In this document: positions 17,257 through 25,255 of the stretch, in pieces | Layout: every line of letters starts with the position of its first letter | How positions within the stretch are numbered: the first letter of the stretch is position 1 | Source of the DNA: an uncultured Clostridia bacterium | GTDB lineage: Bacteria; Bacillota_A; Clostridia; TANB77; CAG-508 | DNA length: 44,922 bases | NCBI GenBank assembly: GCA_947629855.1 | Contig: CANRFI010000005.1 | Coordinates: 1 to 44,922, forward strand | Direction of reading: 5' to 3' | Program-made: the position numbers and the translations under genes | The notes under the pieces: generated by a model | What the model was told of the DNA's origin: nothing | Databases searched by the model: none | What the model saw: the letters and a program-made list of their open reading frames with translations, nothing else

Positions 17257-19587
17257 TTAAGAATTTGAATTTTTTCTTTTTAAATTTACAACAATGGCAT
17301 CTTCATTATCAAATAAATATTTTGAATCAGATGTATCAGTTTGTACTGGATCTATCTCATCTCTATCATCTTTAAAATTAATATTTTTCAAATCTAATTT
17401 CTTTCTACCATTATCATTATCATCTTCTGTTTCAGTTGTAACTGAGTCAGAATATTTACCAAAGTCATAATTTCTTATTTTTTGAGGTTCTTTATATTTT
17501 GATTCTAAGTAAGTAAAGTTTCCTACACCAGAACGTGGACTACCATTAGATTGCCTTATTTTATAACCAGCTTGATTTTGTTTTAGTGTTTGAAGTTTTC
17601 CAGCTCTTACTGTTTCAACCCAAGCCCATTTTACACTACCAAATTTTGCGTCATATTCTAGTTTATTCATATCCATATTATTACTATAAGTCCATTCTCT
17701 GTGTGTACCAAATTCTTTTGACCACCATTCAAGTTCGTCCCATTCTCCACTTCCAGTAAAGATTTTGCTTGCACAGTTTGATAAAATAAGATTTTTAAAG
17801 TTTTCTTTTTGACCGTGAAGCTCCAATTGTGAGATACTTTGAATAGATATAGTAGTTGCTACTCTAAATTTTCTATATAGTGTAAACATTGGCTCAGTTG
17901 CCTTACAAACAAAATCTGAAAATTCATCAACATATAGAAAATAAGGAATTCTAGTATTTTCATTTCCTGGTCTTCTTAAAACAGCATCTTGCATAGAAAT
18001 TAAATAAAATAATCCAAATGCTTTATGACCTGCTGCTCCTAAATCACCACGTCTTGTACAAACAAATACAACTTTTCCTTCAGATAAAAGGTTATCAAAA
18101 TTTATATTATTGTGTCTGTTACATAGAATAGGTTTAATACCTGGAATTCTTAGTAAATTGTCTAATTGACTAACAGCAGTATATATATATTTCTCAATTT
18201 CTGTTTTACCAGGGCTATTAGAATAGAAATTCTTTTTAAAGTACATAAGTTGTACAGAATATTTTTCTTTTAATTCTTCATCATGTGCCATGATTTCGCA
18301 CATTTTTTCTATTAATTCAAAGTTTGTTAATAATTTTAACAAATCTTCCATAGTAGGAAGTGTACCTTCGTGCATTCTTGGATAAATTTCTTTTAGTAAA
18401 ATAGCAACATTTTCAATTGCTTGTGTAGATACGTCTCCTCTGTAAGCTTCTTCTGGATCATCATGAGAAACAATAAACATTGCTTTTAATACAGAAGATA
18501 TTGTTATAGCAATCTTGCTTGGATCATTGTATACAAAAGGATTTAAGCCAATAGAATTAGGGCTTGCAGGATCGATTATATCATAATCAATTCCAAAGTT
18601 TTTACAAATGTCCATCATACCCTGTATAGAAGAGTCGTCTGGAGCCATATAAGTTAAACCTAAATTTCTATATACATTTTCTCCATAAATGCTTCCTAAA
18701 AGCATTTTACTTAAATATGTATTAAAAATATTTTCTTTTCCACTTACTGGTGTTATCATATTTAAACTAAAGTTTTTATTTAAATAATCGTTATCATAAG
18801 GTTTATTCAAATAAGCAATTTTAGTTTTTAAAGCAGTAAAACCTAATTCTTTTGAAGCTTCTTTGAAAAAGTGCTTTCTTTCTATGTCTTTTGCAATTAA
18901 TGGTTCATATACTAAAGAAGTTTTTCCACTTCCAGAGCCACCACATACAAGTAGAGATTGAAATCTAGAAGCTTCAGGCATTGTAATTATTCTATTGTAT
19001 TCATCATCAGTACAAATATATACTTCACAAGTATAAGGTCCATGACCTGCTTTTTTATCTGCTAAACTAATTCCTCTAAAATCCCAAATAGAACGGGTCT
19101 TTTTAGGGTCATCACGAACAGTAAAATAAACCCATTTGAACATTGGATATACTGTAAGTAATGGTAAATATAAAGAAATACTTACAAATGCAGGAGTTAC
19201 TAAATCAGAAAATTCTGTAATAAGTTCTGTATAATTTGGCACAGATAGTAGTAATAGCCAAGCACCCATATTAAGCCATTGAGTAAGCATAGAAATAACT
19301 ATAATATAAAATCCTATAATAAATAGATAAAATAGTGTAATCTTATATGCTTTGTTCTTAGCAAATTTTGACTGTGCCGAAAAAGCAAATGCAAAAACAG
19401 GACAAGCTAAGGCAAAAGTATATTGAATTGGTCCCCAATAAGCATAAGAAACACCTGTAAATATCATAAGTAGCATTTCTACAATTCTATCTACTGCTAA
19501 ATATATAGAAATTAATGTCAATATATAAGTTGCAAAAGTATTTCTGTCTGTGTTTAGTTTTTTCAAAAATTTGTCTATATATTTCAT
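17257..19587 (-). CDS. Solitary VirD4/TraG-like membrane ATPase
   Basis: 776 aa. Several N-terminal membrane helices (about residues 15-165) precede a P-loop ATPase of the type IV coupling protein class: Walker A GGSGSGKT at about 216-223, Walker B YFLYVDEFSDF with Asp554, and a TraM-recognition-like region (SISQLELHG...). The C-terminus (about 700-776) is acidic and disordered. Coupling proteins normally hand DNA or protein to a type IV secretion channel, but no relaxase, VirB4 or other transfer gene is in the window and both sides are core genes. It may serve a chromosomal export system with distant parts. Composition matches the neighbours, so recent transfer is not obvious. Confidence 0.85.
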   Translation of the reverse strand: MKYIDKFLKKLNTDRNTFATYILTLISIYLAVDRIVEMLLMIFTGVSYAYWGPIQYTFALACPVFAFAFSAQSKFAKNKAYKITLFYLFIIGFYIIVISMLTQWLNMGAWLLLLSVPNYTELITEFSDLVTPAFVSISLYLPLLTVYPMFKWVYFTVRDDPKKTRSIWDFRGISLADKKAGHGPYTCEVYICTDDEYNRIITMPEASRFQSLLVCGGSGSGKTSLVYEPLIAKDIERKHFFKEASKELGFTALKTKIAYLNKPYDNDYLNKNFSLNMITPVSGKENIFNTYLSKMLLGSIYGENVYRNLGLTYMAPDDSSIQGMMDICKNFGIDYDIIDPASPNSIGLNPFVYNDPSKIAITISSVLKAMFIVSHDDPEEAYRGDVSTQAIENVAILLKEIYPRMHEGTLPTMEDLLKLLTNFELIEKMCEIMAHDEELKEKYSVQLMYFKKNFYSNSPGKTEIEKYIYTAVSQLDNLLRIPGIKPILCNRHNNINFDNLLSEGKVVFVCTRRGDLGAAGHKAFGLFYLISMQDAVLRRPGNENTRIPYFLYVDEFSDFVCKATEPMFTLYRKFRVATTISIQSISQLELHGQKENFKNLILSNCASKIFTGSGEWDELEWWSKEFGTHREWTYSNNMDMNKLEYDAKFGSVKWAWVETVRAGKLQTLKQNQAGYKIRQSNGSPRSGVGNFTYLESKYKEPQKIRNYDFGKYSDSVTTETEDDNDNGRKKLDLKNINFKDDRDEIDPVQTDTSDSKYLFDNEDAIVVNLKRKNSNS

Positions 19588-19761
19588 TCAAAAATAATTC
19601 CTTCCTAAAATATAATCATACATATATATTATCCTACAAAATGCCGAAAAAAACAAGTACTTTAGACAAATTAATTAAATTTTTATAAGAAATATTTTTA
19701 TGAATAAAAATAACTAGGCGCGAGTATAATAAAGTAAAATGAGATGAAAAGAGGAAATAAT

Positions 19762-20049
19762 ATGCAAAAAGATTATTATGTTAAAGAAGGAAAAATAATT
19801 GAAAAAACAGAAATTGAAAGAGAAGTAGAATTAATAAAAGCAATTATAAGAACAAGAGAAGAATTAAAAATTGTAAATAAAAATTTTGAATATGCACAAG
19901 ACGACTTAGTAGATTATTTTACTTATCAAATAAAAGCAAATCAGGCAAAATTAGATTATTTAATAAAAATAGCTAAATCCAAAGGAATTCAAGTAGATAT
20001 GATTAATGATATTAAATTTACTTTAGAAGATGAAGAAGAAGCAGTTTAA
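19762..20049 (+). CDS. DUF2508 (YaaL-like) protein
   Basis: 95 aa, mostly helical and charged, with REELKIVNKNFEYA and VDYFTYQIKANQAKLDYLI segments typical of DUF2508 proteins. The ATG at 19762 has AGAGG 7 bases upstream and is preferred to the ATG at 19744. It lies just before bofA, the same pairing as yaaL-bofA in Bacillus and Clostridium, which supports both calls. Function unknown. Confidence 0.8.
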   Translation: MQKDYYVKEGKIIEKTEIEREVELIKAIIRTREELKIVNKNFEYAQDDLVDYFTYQIKANQAKLDYLIKIAKSKGIQVDMINDIKFTLEDEEEAV

Positions 20050-20131
20050 TAAAGTAATATTTGTACAAGTTTAAACATAAAAATGATAATAAGAAATTAT
20101 TATCATTTTTTTGTTTGGGGAGATTGATTTT

Positions 20132-20393
20132 ATGGATATAAATGTAATTGCTTACTTGACTTGTATTTGCTTAATTTTTATTATAGGAAGAATTTTTATT
20201 TTTCCAATAAAGAAAATATTAAAGTTAGTTTTTAATTCTATATTAGGTGGTATTTGTATTTTTTTAATTAACTTAGTAGGAAATAGTTTTGGTTTTCATA
20301 TTGGACTTAATTTTTTTACAAGTATTTTAATACGGTCTATTAGGACTTCCTGGTGTCATCTGTTTAATAATTATAAAATTATTGATAGGATAA
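20132..20393 (+). CDS. bofA: Pro-sigma-K processing inhibitor BofA-like protein (one CGG +1 shift)
   Basis: 86-aa membrane protein after one +1 correction, the normal BofA length. Two hydrophobic helices (about residues 4-30 and 33-55) and a C-terminal segment ILIGLLGLPGVICLI, the GLPG-V motif of the family, which is created only by skipping the C of CGG at 20333-20335 (Gly68). In Bacillus BofA holds SpoIVFB inactive until sigma-K is needed. It follows a DUF2508 gene as in other Firmicutes. ATG chosen over an upstream TTG because GGGGAG precedes it. Confidence 0.85.
20333..20335 (+). other. In-frame CGG +1 frameshift site in bofA
   Basis: ATA-CGG-TCT becomes ATA-(C)-GGT-CTA, producing the G-L-L-G-L-P-G-V ending of BofA. 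Confidence 0.88.
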
Positions 20394-20396
20394 AAA

Positions 20397-20423
20397 AACC
20401 ACTTCAAATTTATTAAAGTGGTT
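20397..20423. terminator. Bidirectional intrinsic terminator
   Basis: AACCACTT / AAGTGGTT stem with A-tract before and T-run after, between converging bofA and glmS. Confidence 0.8.
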
Positions 20424-20430
20424 CTTTTTA

Positions 20431-22269
20431 TTATTCAACTGTAACAGATTTAGCAAGATTTCTAGGTTTATCAACGTCCAATCCTTTTTCCTTTGAAATA
20501 TAGTAAGAAAATAATTGTAAAGGAATTACGGATAAGATAGGGGAAATAAGTGTATTTGTTTTTGGAATTTTAATTGTCATATCAAACATATCTTCTTTTA
20601 TGTTCTGATTTGTAACAACTAAAGTTTTAGCTCCACGAGTAACAACTTCTTGAATGTTGCTAACTGTTTTTTCAACTAACTTTTTATCTGTCATAATACT
20701 TACAACTGTTACATCATTTTCAATTAAAGCAATTGGACCGTGTTTTAATTCACCTGCAGGGTAACTTTCTGCGTGTATATAAGAAATTTCTTTCAATTTC
20801 AAAGAACCTTCTTTGGCAACTGTTTCATCAATACCTCTACCTAAAAAGAACATATCTTTTTCTTGATAAACTTCTTTTGAAAATTCTTTTACAACTTCTG
20901 ATAATTTTAGAGTTTCTTCTATTTTTTTAGGCAATTCTAAAATATCCTTTTTTAATGTATCAATTTCAGTATTATTAATTCCTAAAGTTTCAGCAAAATA
21001 AATAGCTAGTAATGTAATCAAAACAACCTGAGAAGTATAAGCTTTAGTTGATGCAACAGCAATTTCTGGTCCAGCGTGTGTATAAATAGAAAAGTGAGCT
21101 TCTCTTGTGATAGAACTTCCAATTACATTACTTATGGCAAGTGTTTTTGAACCTTTCTTCTTGCACAATTTTAAGGCTGCAATTGTATCGGCTGTTTCTC
21201 CAGATTGAGAAATAAAAATACATAAAGTTTTTTCATCAATTAAAGGTTCTCTATATCTAAATTCAGAAGCAATATCAACTTCAGTAGGAATTTTACAAAG
21301 CTTTTCAATTGCATTCTTACCAGCTAATCCTGCATGCATAGCAGTACCACAAGCAACAATATATATTTTATTTAATTGTGATAAATATTTTTTTGTAATA
21401 TCTAACTCTGAGAATTCACATTTTGAATTCTCATTTAATTTTGCTCCAATGGTTTCTCTAATTGCAGTTGGCTGTTCGTAAATTTCTTTTAACATAAAAT
21501 CTTCATAACCGTCTTTTTCAGCACTTAAAGCATTCCATTCAATAGTTTCAGCTTTCTTTTGAATTGAATTTAAATCTTTATCATAAAAATCAATATGATC
21601 TCTATATAAAACGGCAATTTCAAAATCATTTAATAAATAAAAATTTCTAGTGAAAGAAAGAATAGCAGGAATATCTGATGAAATATAGTTTTCATTTTCT
21701 CCTTTTCCAATTACTAAAGGACTATCTTTTCTAGAAACAATCATAATGTCAGGGCAGTCTTTACAAATAATTTCTATTGCAAAACTTCCCTTTAATTTGC
21801 CACAGGCATTTTTAAAAGCATTTAAAAATTTAGTTTCATTTGAACTTATTTCTTTTTGGTAATAATAATGAACTAGATTTGGAATAACTTCAGTATCTGT
21901 TTGAGAATAAAAAGTATATCCTTTATCTAGCAAAAATTTTTTTAATTCATTGTAATTTTCAATAATTCCATTATGAACAACACTAAATGTTTTAGTATTA
22001 TCCATATGTGGGTGAGAATTTTCTTTTGAAGGCTTTCCGTGAGTTGCCCATCTTGTATGAGCAATACCAACTGTTCCCGTTAAATTATGTATTCCTTCTA
22101 AATTGTATAAATTTTTCACTCTTCCCTTATCTTTCATAATAGAAAGATCATTTTTTTCAATTGTTGAAATTCCAGCTGAATCATATCCTCTGTATTCCAA
22201 CCTAATAAGCCCATTAATTAAAATGGGACTAGCTTTTTTTGTTCCTATGTAACCTACAATTCCACACAT
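20431..22269 (-). CDS. glmS: Glutamine-fructose-6-phosphate aminotransferase
   Basis: Makes glucosamine-6-phosphate, the entry to peptidoglycan amino sugars. 612 aa. Cys2 of MCGIVGYIG is the N-terminal glutaminase nucleophile, exposed after Met removal; RWATHG and the GFAT glutaminase domain extend to about residue 235. Two SIS sugar-phosphate isomerase domains follow (about 290-425 and 465-595), including SQSGETADT and the C-terminal KSVTVE. Its 5' leader is a glmS ribozyme, so expression is expected to fall when glucosamine-6-phosphate is plentiful. All CGG triplets in the gene are out of frame. Confidence 0.98.
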   Translation of the reverse strand: MCGIVGYIGTKKASPILINGLIRLEYRGYDSAGISTIEKNDLSIMKDKGRVKNLYNLEGIHNLTGTVGIAHTRWATHGKPSKENSHPHMDNTKTFSVVHNGIIENYNELKKFLLDKGYTFYSQTDTEVIPNLVHYYYQKEISSNETKFLNAFKNACGKLKGSFAIEIICKDCPDIMIVSRKDSPLVIGKGENENYISSDIPAILSFTRNFYLLNDFEIAVLYRDHIDFYDKDLNSIQKKAETIEWNALSAEKDGYEDFMLKEIYEQPTAIRETIGAKLNENSKCEFSELDITKKYLSQLNKIYIVACGTAMHAGLAGKNAIEKLCKIPTEVDIASEFRYREPLIDEKTLCIFISQSGETADTIAALKLCKKKGSKTLAISNVIGSSITREAHFSIYTHAGPEIAVASTKAYTSQVVLITLLAIYFAETLGINNTEIDTLKKDILELPKKIEETLKLSEVVKEFSKEVYQEKDMFFLGRGIDETVAKEGSLKLKEISYIHAESYPAGELKHGPIALIENDVTVVSIMTDKKLVEKTVSNIQEVVTRGAKTLVVTNQNIKEDMFDMTIKIPKTNTLISPILSVIPLQLFSYYISKEKGLDVDKPRNLAKSVTVE

Positions 22270-22334
22270 TTTAATCCTCCTAAAAATTAATATAGATTGG
22301 AATTGAAAGTATGCAAAAATAAAGGCTTAATCTA

Positions 22335-22471
22335 TTAACTTTTGTTACATTATCACTAATGCTTTTTTCGCTAATAGTATGGTTAAAGCTAAAACCACTA
22401 GAGCATCCGCCGAATATTTCGATAACTCTAGACCTCGTCAACTTATCTAAACATAGAAAAGTCCAGGCGCT
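22335..22471 (-). ncRNA. glmS ribozyme-riboswitch
   Basis: On the minus strand the leader contains AGCGCC at the expected self-cleavage point (between the A complementary to 22471 and the G complementary to 22470), then GACGAGG, GAGTTATCGAAAT and TTCGGCGGATGCTC, the conserved catalytic core, followed by the 3' accessory stems including TAGCGAAAAAAGCATTAGTG. It ends about 65 bases before the glmS start, which has TAGGAGG upstream. The family cleaves its own mRNA with glucosamine-6-phosphate as cofactor. A TATAAT at 22537-22532 is the probable -10 box. The gap 22270-22647 contains only this ribozyme and the two divergent promoters. Confidence 0.95.
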
Positions 22472-22590
22472 TAAAAAAAATATAAATACTCCTTTCCAAT
22501 TTTTAAATTTGCATTTCTTTCAATTTACACTATTATATTACACTAAAAATGAAAAAGTTACAAGTATTATAATAAAAAAACTAGAAACAA

Positions 22591-22619
22591 TTGAATTTAA
22601 AAACAATTTATTATATAAT
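22591..22619 (+). promoter_or_regulatory. Promoter of mtnN
   Basis: TTGAAT at 22591-22596, 17-base spacer, perfect TATAAT at 22614-22619. Confidence 0.8.
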
Positions 22620-22647
22620 TTAACCAGAAATAGGAGAGTGATAATTT

Positions 22648-23340
22648 ATGAAAGAAATAGGAATAATTGTTGCTATGGATGAAGAAAGAGAAGAAATTTT
22701 AGATATTATGACAGATGTAGAAGTTGAGCAAATTTACAATTTAAGATTTTTAAAAGGAAAAATTCAAGGAAAAGAGTGTGTATTAATAAAAAGTGGAATC
22801 GGAAAAGTAAATGCTGCAAGAACTGCTCAAATTATGATTAACAAATATGATTTACAATATATTATTAATATAGGAGTAGGAGGCTCAATTAATCCCTTAT
22901 TAAATGTTGGAGATGTATTGATTGGAAAAAATGTTATTCAACACGATTTTGATATTACAGCATTTGGACATAGCAAAGGTTACATTACAGGAGTAGGAGA
23001 TAAAGTAGAATGTACAATGGAACTAGTAGAAGAATTTGAACAAATGGTTCAAGCTATGCCAGAGAGAAATTATAAAATAAAAATAGGTACAATAGCAACA
23101 GGTGATATTTTCTGTACAGAATTTTGGATGAAAGATAAGATACGTGCAAAATTTGATGCAGATGTTGTAGATATGGAATGTGGGGCAATTGCTCAAGTAT
23201 GTTACTTAGATGATATGCCATTTGCTGCAATAAGAGCAATATCTGATACTCCAAATAGAGAAAATGCAAGAGAATTTGATAAAAATGTAAAATTTGCATC
23301 TAGACGTTGTAGCAATATATTAAAGGAATTTTTATCATAA
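22648..23340 (+). CDS. mtnN: 5'-methylthioadenosine/S-adenosylhomocysteine nucleosidase
   Basis: Hydrolyses MTA and SAH to adenine plus the thio-ribose, recycling methylation by-products. 230 aa: IGIIVAMDEEREE at the N-terminus with the catalytic-base Glu, IGVGGSINPLLNVGD near residues 74-88, VDMECGAIAQVC near 173-184 and RAISDTPN with the catalytic Asp near 199. Single gene with its own promoter; the next gene also has one. Confidence 0.96.
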   Translation: MKEIGIIVAMDEEREEILDIMTDVEVEQIYNLRFLKGKIQGKECVLIKSGIGKVNAARTAQIMINKYDLQYIINIGVGGSINPLLNVGDVLIGKNVIQHDFDITAFGHSKGYITGVGDKVECTMELVEEFEQMVQAMPERNYKIKIGTIATGDIFCTEFWMKDKIRAKFDADVVDMECGAIAQVCYLDDMPFAAIRAISDTPNRENAREFDKNVKFASRRCSNILKEFLS

Positions 23341-23344
23341 AAAC

Positions 23345-23373
23345 TTGATTTTTAGGCACTTTTATGTTATAAT
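23345..23373 (+). promoter_or_regulatory. Promoter of the small charged protein
   Basis: TTGATT at 23345-23350, 17-base spacer, perfect TATAAT at 23368-23373. Confidence 0.75.
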
Positions 23374-23406
23374 AATACTGTAATAAAAATAAGGACGGTT
23401 AAAAAA

Positions 23407-23730
23407 ATGGAAAAAATAAATGTAAAGGAAAAAAATGAAGTTAAAATAGGACCTTTTAAACTTTTATTAAGAATAATTTGGAGTCCAGATGATGACGTTA
23501 AAGCAGAGTGGCAAAATGAACCAAATCGAAAGACTTTAGAAAAAGCTTTAGAAAACGTTGATAGTATGGAACCTACAGTAGAACCAACTTCAACAAGTAA
23601 AAAAGGAAAAACTCGTAAAATCAATGAACTAGTGAAGAATGATTTTGCAGTAGAAAAGGGACCAAAAATTAAAGATAATAAGACAGATTATAAAAAAGAT
23701 AAAATAAATGAAGAAAGAGAACATGAATAA
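23407..23730 (+). CDS. Small charged hypothetical protein
   Basis: 107 aa, strongly hydrophilic. A short folded-looking start (KIGPFKLLLRIIWSPDDD...) precedes a lysine- and glutamate-rich, probably disordered remainder. There is no signal peptide or membrane helix. It has its own promoter and a strong terminator, so it is a real single-gene unit. Family not recognised. Confidence 0.65.
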   Translation: MEKINVKEKNEVKIGPFKLLLRIIWSPDDDVKAEWQNEPNRKTLEKALENVDSMEPTVEPTSTSKKGKTRKINELVKNDFAVEKGPKIKDNKTDYKKDKINEEREHE

Positions 23731-23763
23731 AAATACAAGGAAATTTAGTTTTCTTGTATTTTT
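23729..23763 (+). terminator. Intrinsic terminator
   Basis: AAAAATACAAG / CTTGTATTTTT stem with a 13-base loop, starting at the stop codon of the small charged gene. Confidence 0.8.
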
Positions 23764-23766
23764 ATC

Positions 23767-23795
23767 TTGACAAATGGTAAAAATATCTTTATAAT
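23767..23795 (+). promoter_or_regulatory. Promoter of tRNA-Met
   Basis: Perfect TTGACA at 23767-23772 and perfect TATAAT at 23790-23795 with a 17-base spacer. Confidence 0.85.
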
Positions 23796-23817
23796 AAATA
23801 TCGTTGTAAAATTATAT

Positions 23818-23894
23818 GGCGAAGTAGCTCAGTTGGCTAGAGCATTCGGTTCATACCCGAAGTGTCGAGAGTTCGAATCTCCCCTTCGCTACCA
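23818..23894 (+). tRNA. tRNA-Met (anticodon CAT), elongator type
   Basis: Full cloverleaf of 77 bases including an encoded CCA. The acceptor stem GGCGAAG pairs with CTTCGCT (first pair G-U), the D-arm has AGCTCAGTTGGCTAGAGC, the anticodon stem TTCGG/CCGAA frames TTCATAC, and the T-arm is GAGAGTTCGAATCTC. A paired first acceptor base points to elongator rather than initiator tRNA. It has its own consensus promoter and terminator. It is the only tRNA in the window, so it says nothing about arginine or glycine decoding. Confidence 0.95.
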
Positions 23895-23898
23895 ATAA

Positions 23899-23934
23899 AA
23901 ATAAGGTGTTTCAAGACTTTTGAAATACCTTATT
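23899..23934 (+). terminator. Intrinsic terminator after tRNA-Met
   Basis: 16-bp stem beginning AAATAAGGT and ending ACCTTATTT, one G-U pair, GACT loop, T-run after. Confidence 0.85.
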
Positions 23935-23936
23935 TT

Positions 23937-24053
23937 TTATTTTCCTGACTCATTCCCGACTAAGTTTAAGATAGAATTTAATTTATTTACTAAAGATGAT
24001 TGGAGAAGAAATTTTTCCCTATATTCTATATTTTCTAAATCAATTAAATCCAT
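23937..24053 (-). CDS. Small 38-aa ORF with a good ribosome binding site
   Basis: MDLIDLENIEYREKF is its start and LNLVGNESGK its end. It is preceded by GGAG 7 bases before the ATG, and points towards the terminator of tRNA-Met. It is helical and amphipathic with no membrane helix. The family is unrecognised. It could be a small regulator or the remnant of an element inserted beside the tRNA, but no repeat of the tRNA end was seen. Confidence 0.4.
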   Translation of the reverse strand: MDLIDLENIEYREKFLLQSSLVNKLNSILNLVGNESGK

Positions 24054-24115
24054 TTTTTTCTCCGTAAAATAGTAATATTCATGTGATTTTTACATATAAT
24101 AATAATGTCAAATGT

Positions 24116-24144
24116 TTGACAAGTTAAATATTTTATGATAAAAT
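24116..24144 (+). promoter_or_regulatory. Promoter of a candidate small RNA
   Basis: Perfect TTGACA at 24116-24121, 17-base spacer, TAAAAT at 24139-24144; no ORF follows. Confidence 0.7.
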
Positions 24145-24150
24145 GTATTT

Positions 24151-24224
24151 AACAAGCAGGGAGTAGTAAGTTCCTCGTCAGGAGCTTAAAAGATTTCTCA
24201 AGAAATCACTCCTTGCACATTTTT
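24151..24224 (+). ncRNA. Candidate small RNA with a three-way junction
   Basis: Downstream of a good promoter, about 75 bases fold as an outer stem GCAGGGAGT (24156-24164) with ACTCCTTGC (24208-24216), enclosing a 9-bp hairpin (24167-24175 / 24180-24188, CGTC loop) and a 6-bp hairpin (GATTTC 24192-24197 / GAAATC 24202-24207, TCAA loop). A T-tract follows at once, so the outer stem would also act as a terminator. It converges with the DUF3800 gene. I do not recognise a known RNA family. Confidence 0.6.
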
Positions 24225-24968
24225 TTATTCAAAATAACTATCATAATCTTCTAAAACCACAAAACTGTGGTTTTTACCTATTACACTATTAAAGAGTTTT
24301 TCATACATATTTATACAATGATTCTTTTTAAAGTTGTCCATAGTACTATAATTATTTTTAATACAATTATATTTGTTAATATAAAAAGAACATATATCGG
24401 CAATTTGTATAAAATTGTTTTTCTTTGAGTCTAAATAAAAAGTTCTTTCTATAATATTTTTATTGTTAAGTTGTAATTTTGGATATAAAACCTCTAAACT
24501 TTTTTCCATTTTCTTTAATTCATCACAAAAAACTATTCCAAAATCATTTTCTAATTTTAATGTTTCATTAAATTTTTCATAAAGCATAGAAAAACAATAC
24601 AAATATGGATCAACAACAATATTGTTTCCAAAATGTCTTTTATAAGCTTTTTTTAATAATTTTACATTGCTAACAGGAATATTTAGACTTGATACTAAAT
24701 CTACTAATTTTTCTAAAATTATAAAATTGTCTTTCCAGTTATTTTTATAGAAAGGCGATTTTTTATTTGTATTAAATAATTCGTTTGTATGTATTTCTGT
24801 ATTTTTAAAATCAGGACATATCTTTATTTTTTCTTTTTCAAAATAATCATTTATTTTATGCCATTTTTTATCTTCAACGCAAACTCTTGCTAAAATAAAG
24901 TATGGCTGATTTTTGTTATCCAAATCAAGTCCAGTGCTACCGCTTTCATCTACATATAATAATCTCAT
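24225..24968 (-). CDS. DUF3800 family protein
   Basis: 247 aa. YVDESGSTG at residues 5-13, internal acidic residues (FCDELKK near 147) and the late QIADICSFYIN near 193 give the DUF3800 pattern, an RNase H-like fold with conserved acidic residues. The function of these proteins is unknown, though they are frequent in mobile and defence-rich DNA. Here it stands alone, with no phage genes beside it, and its 3' end meets the candidate small RNA. Composition is as AT-rich as its neighbours. Confidence 0.8.
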   Translation of the reverse strand: MRLLYVDESGSTGLDLDNKNQPYFILARVCVEDKKWHKINDYFEKEKIKICPDFKNTEIHTNELFNTNKKSPFYKNNWKDNFIILEKLVDLVSSLNIPVSNVKLLKKAYKRHFGNNIVVDPYLYCFSMLYEKFNETLKLENDFGIVFCDELKKMEKSLEVLYPKLQLNNKNIIERTFYLDSKKNNFIQIADICSFYINKYNCIKNNYSTMDNFKKNHCINMYEKLFNSVIGKNHSFVVLEDYDSYFE

Positions 24969-25149
24969 ATTATTTTTTTCCTTTCAATTTTTTAATTATA
25001 TTTCTTAGCATAGCAATTTCTTAAATACAGCTATTATATAATGAATTTTATAAATATACAATATTTTATTTTGAAAATTTTTTATAATAATAAGTAGTAG
25101 TTTTTGTGTTACAGTTTTATTACAAATTCATTAAAACTTAAAGTTCATA

Positions 25150-25178
25150 TTGAAATATAAAAAAAGTAATGGTAGAAT
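25150..25178 (+). promoter_or_regulatory. Promoter of the DGR-type prepilin gene
   Basis: TTGAAA at 25150-25155, 17-base spacer, TAGAAT at 25173-25178. No other feature is visible in the gap 24969-25255. Confidence 0.6.
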
Positions 25179-25255
25179 ATGTATAATAGTAAAAACAAAA
25201 TAACATAAAACAAAACGACCAAAGAAAATAAAAAAAGAAAGTGAGGAAAACACAA

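Noticed and set aside
22359..22682. Plus-strand ORF of 107 aa
   Set aside because: It is the antisense of the glmS ribozyme and its promoter region and has no binding site; its end overlaps the mtnN start in another frame.
24151..24224. Small RNA as a THF, purine or manganese riboswitch
   Set aside because: Some words (GGGAGTAG) resemble the manganese yybP-ykoY motif, but the rest of the core is missing and no gene follows on that strand.
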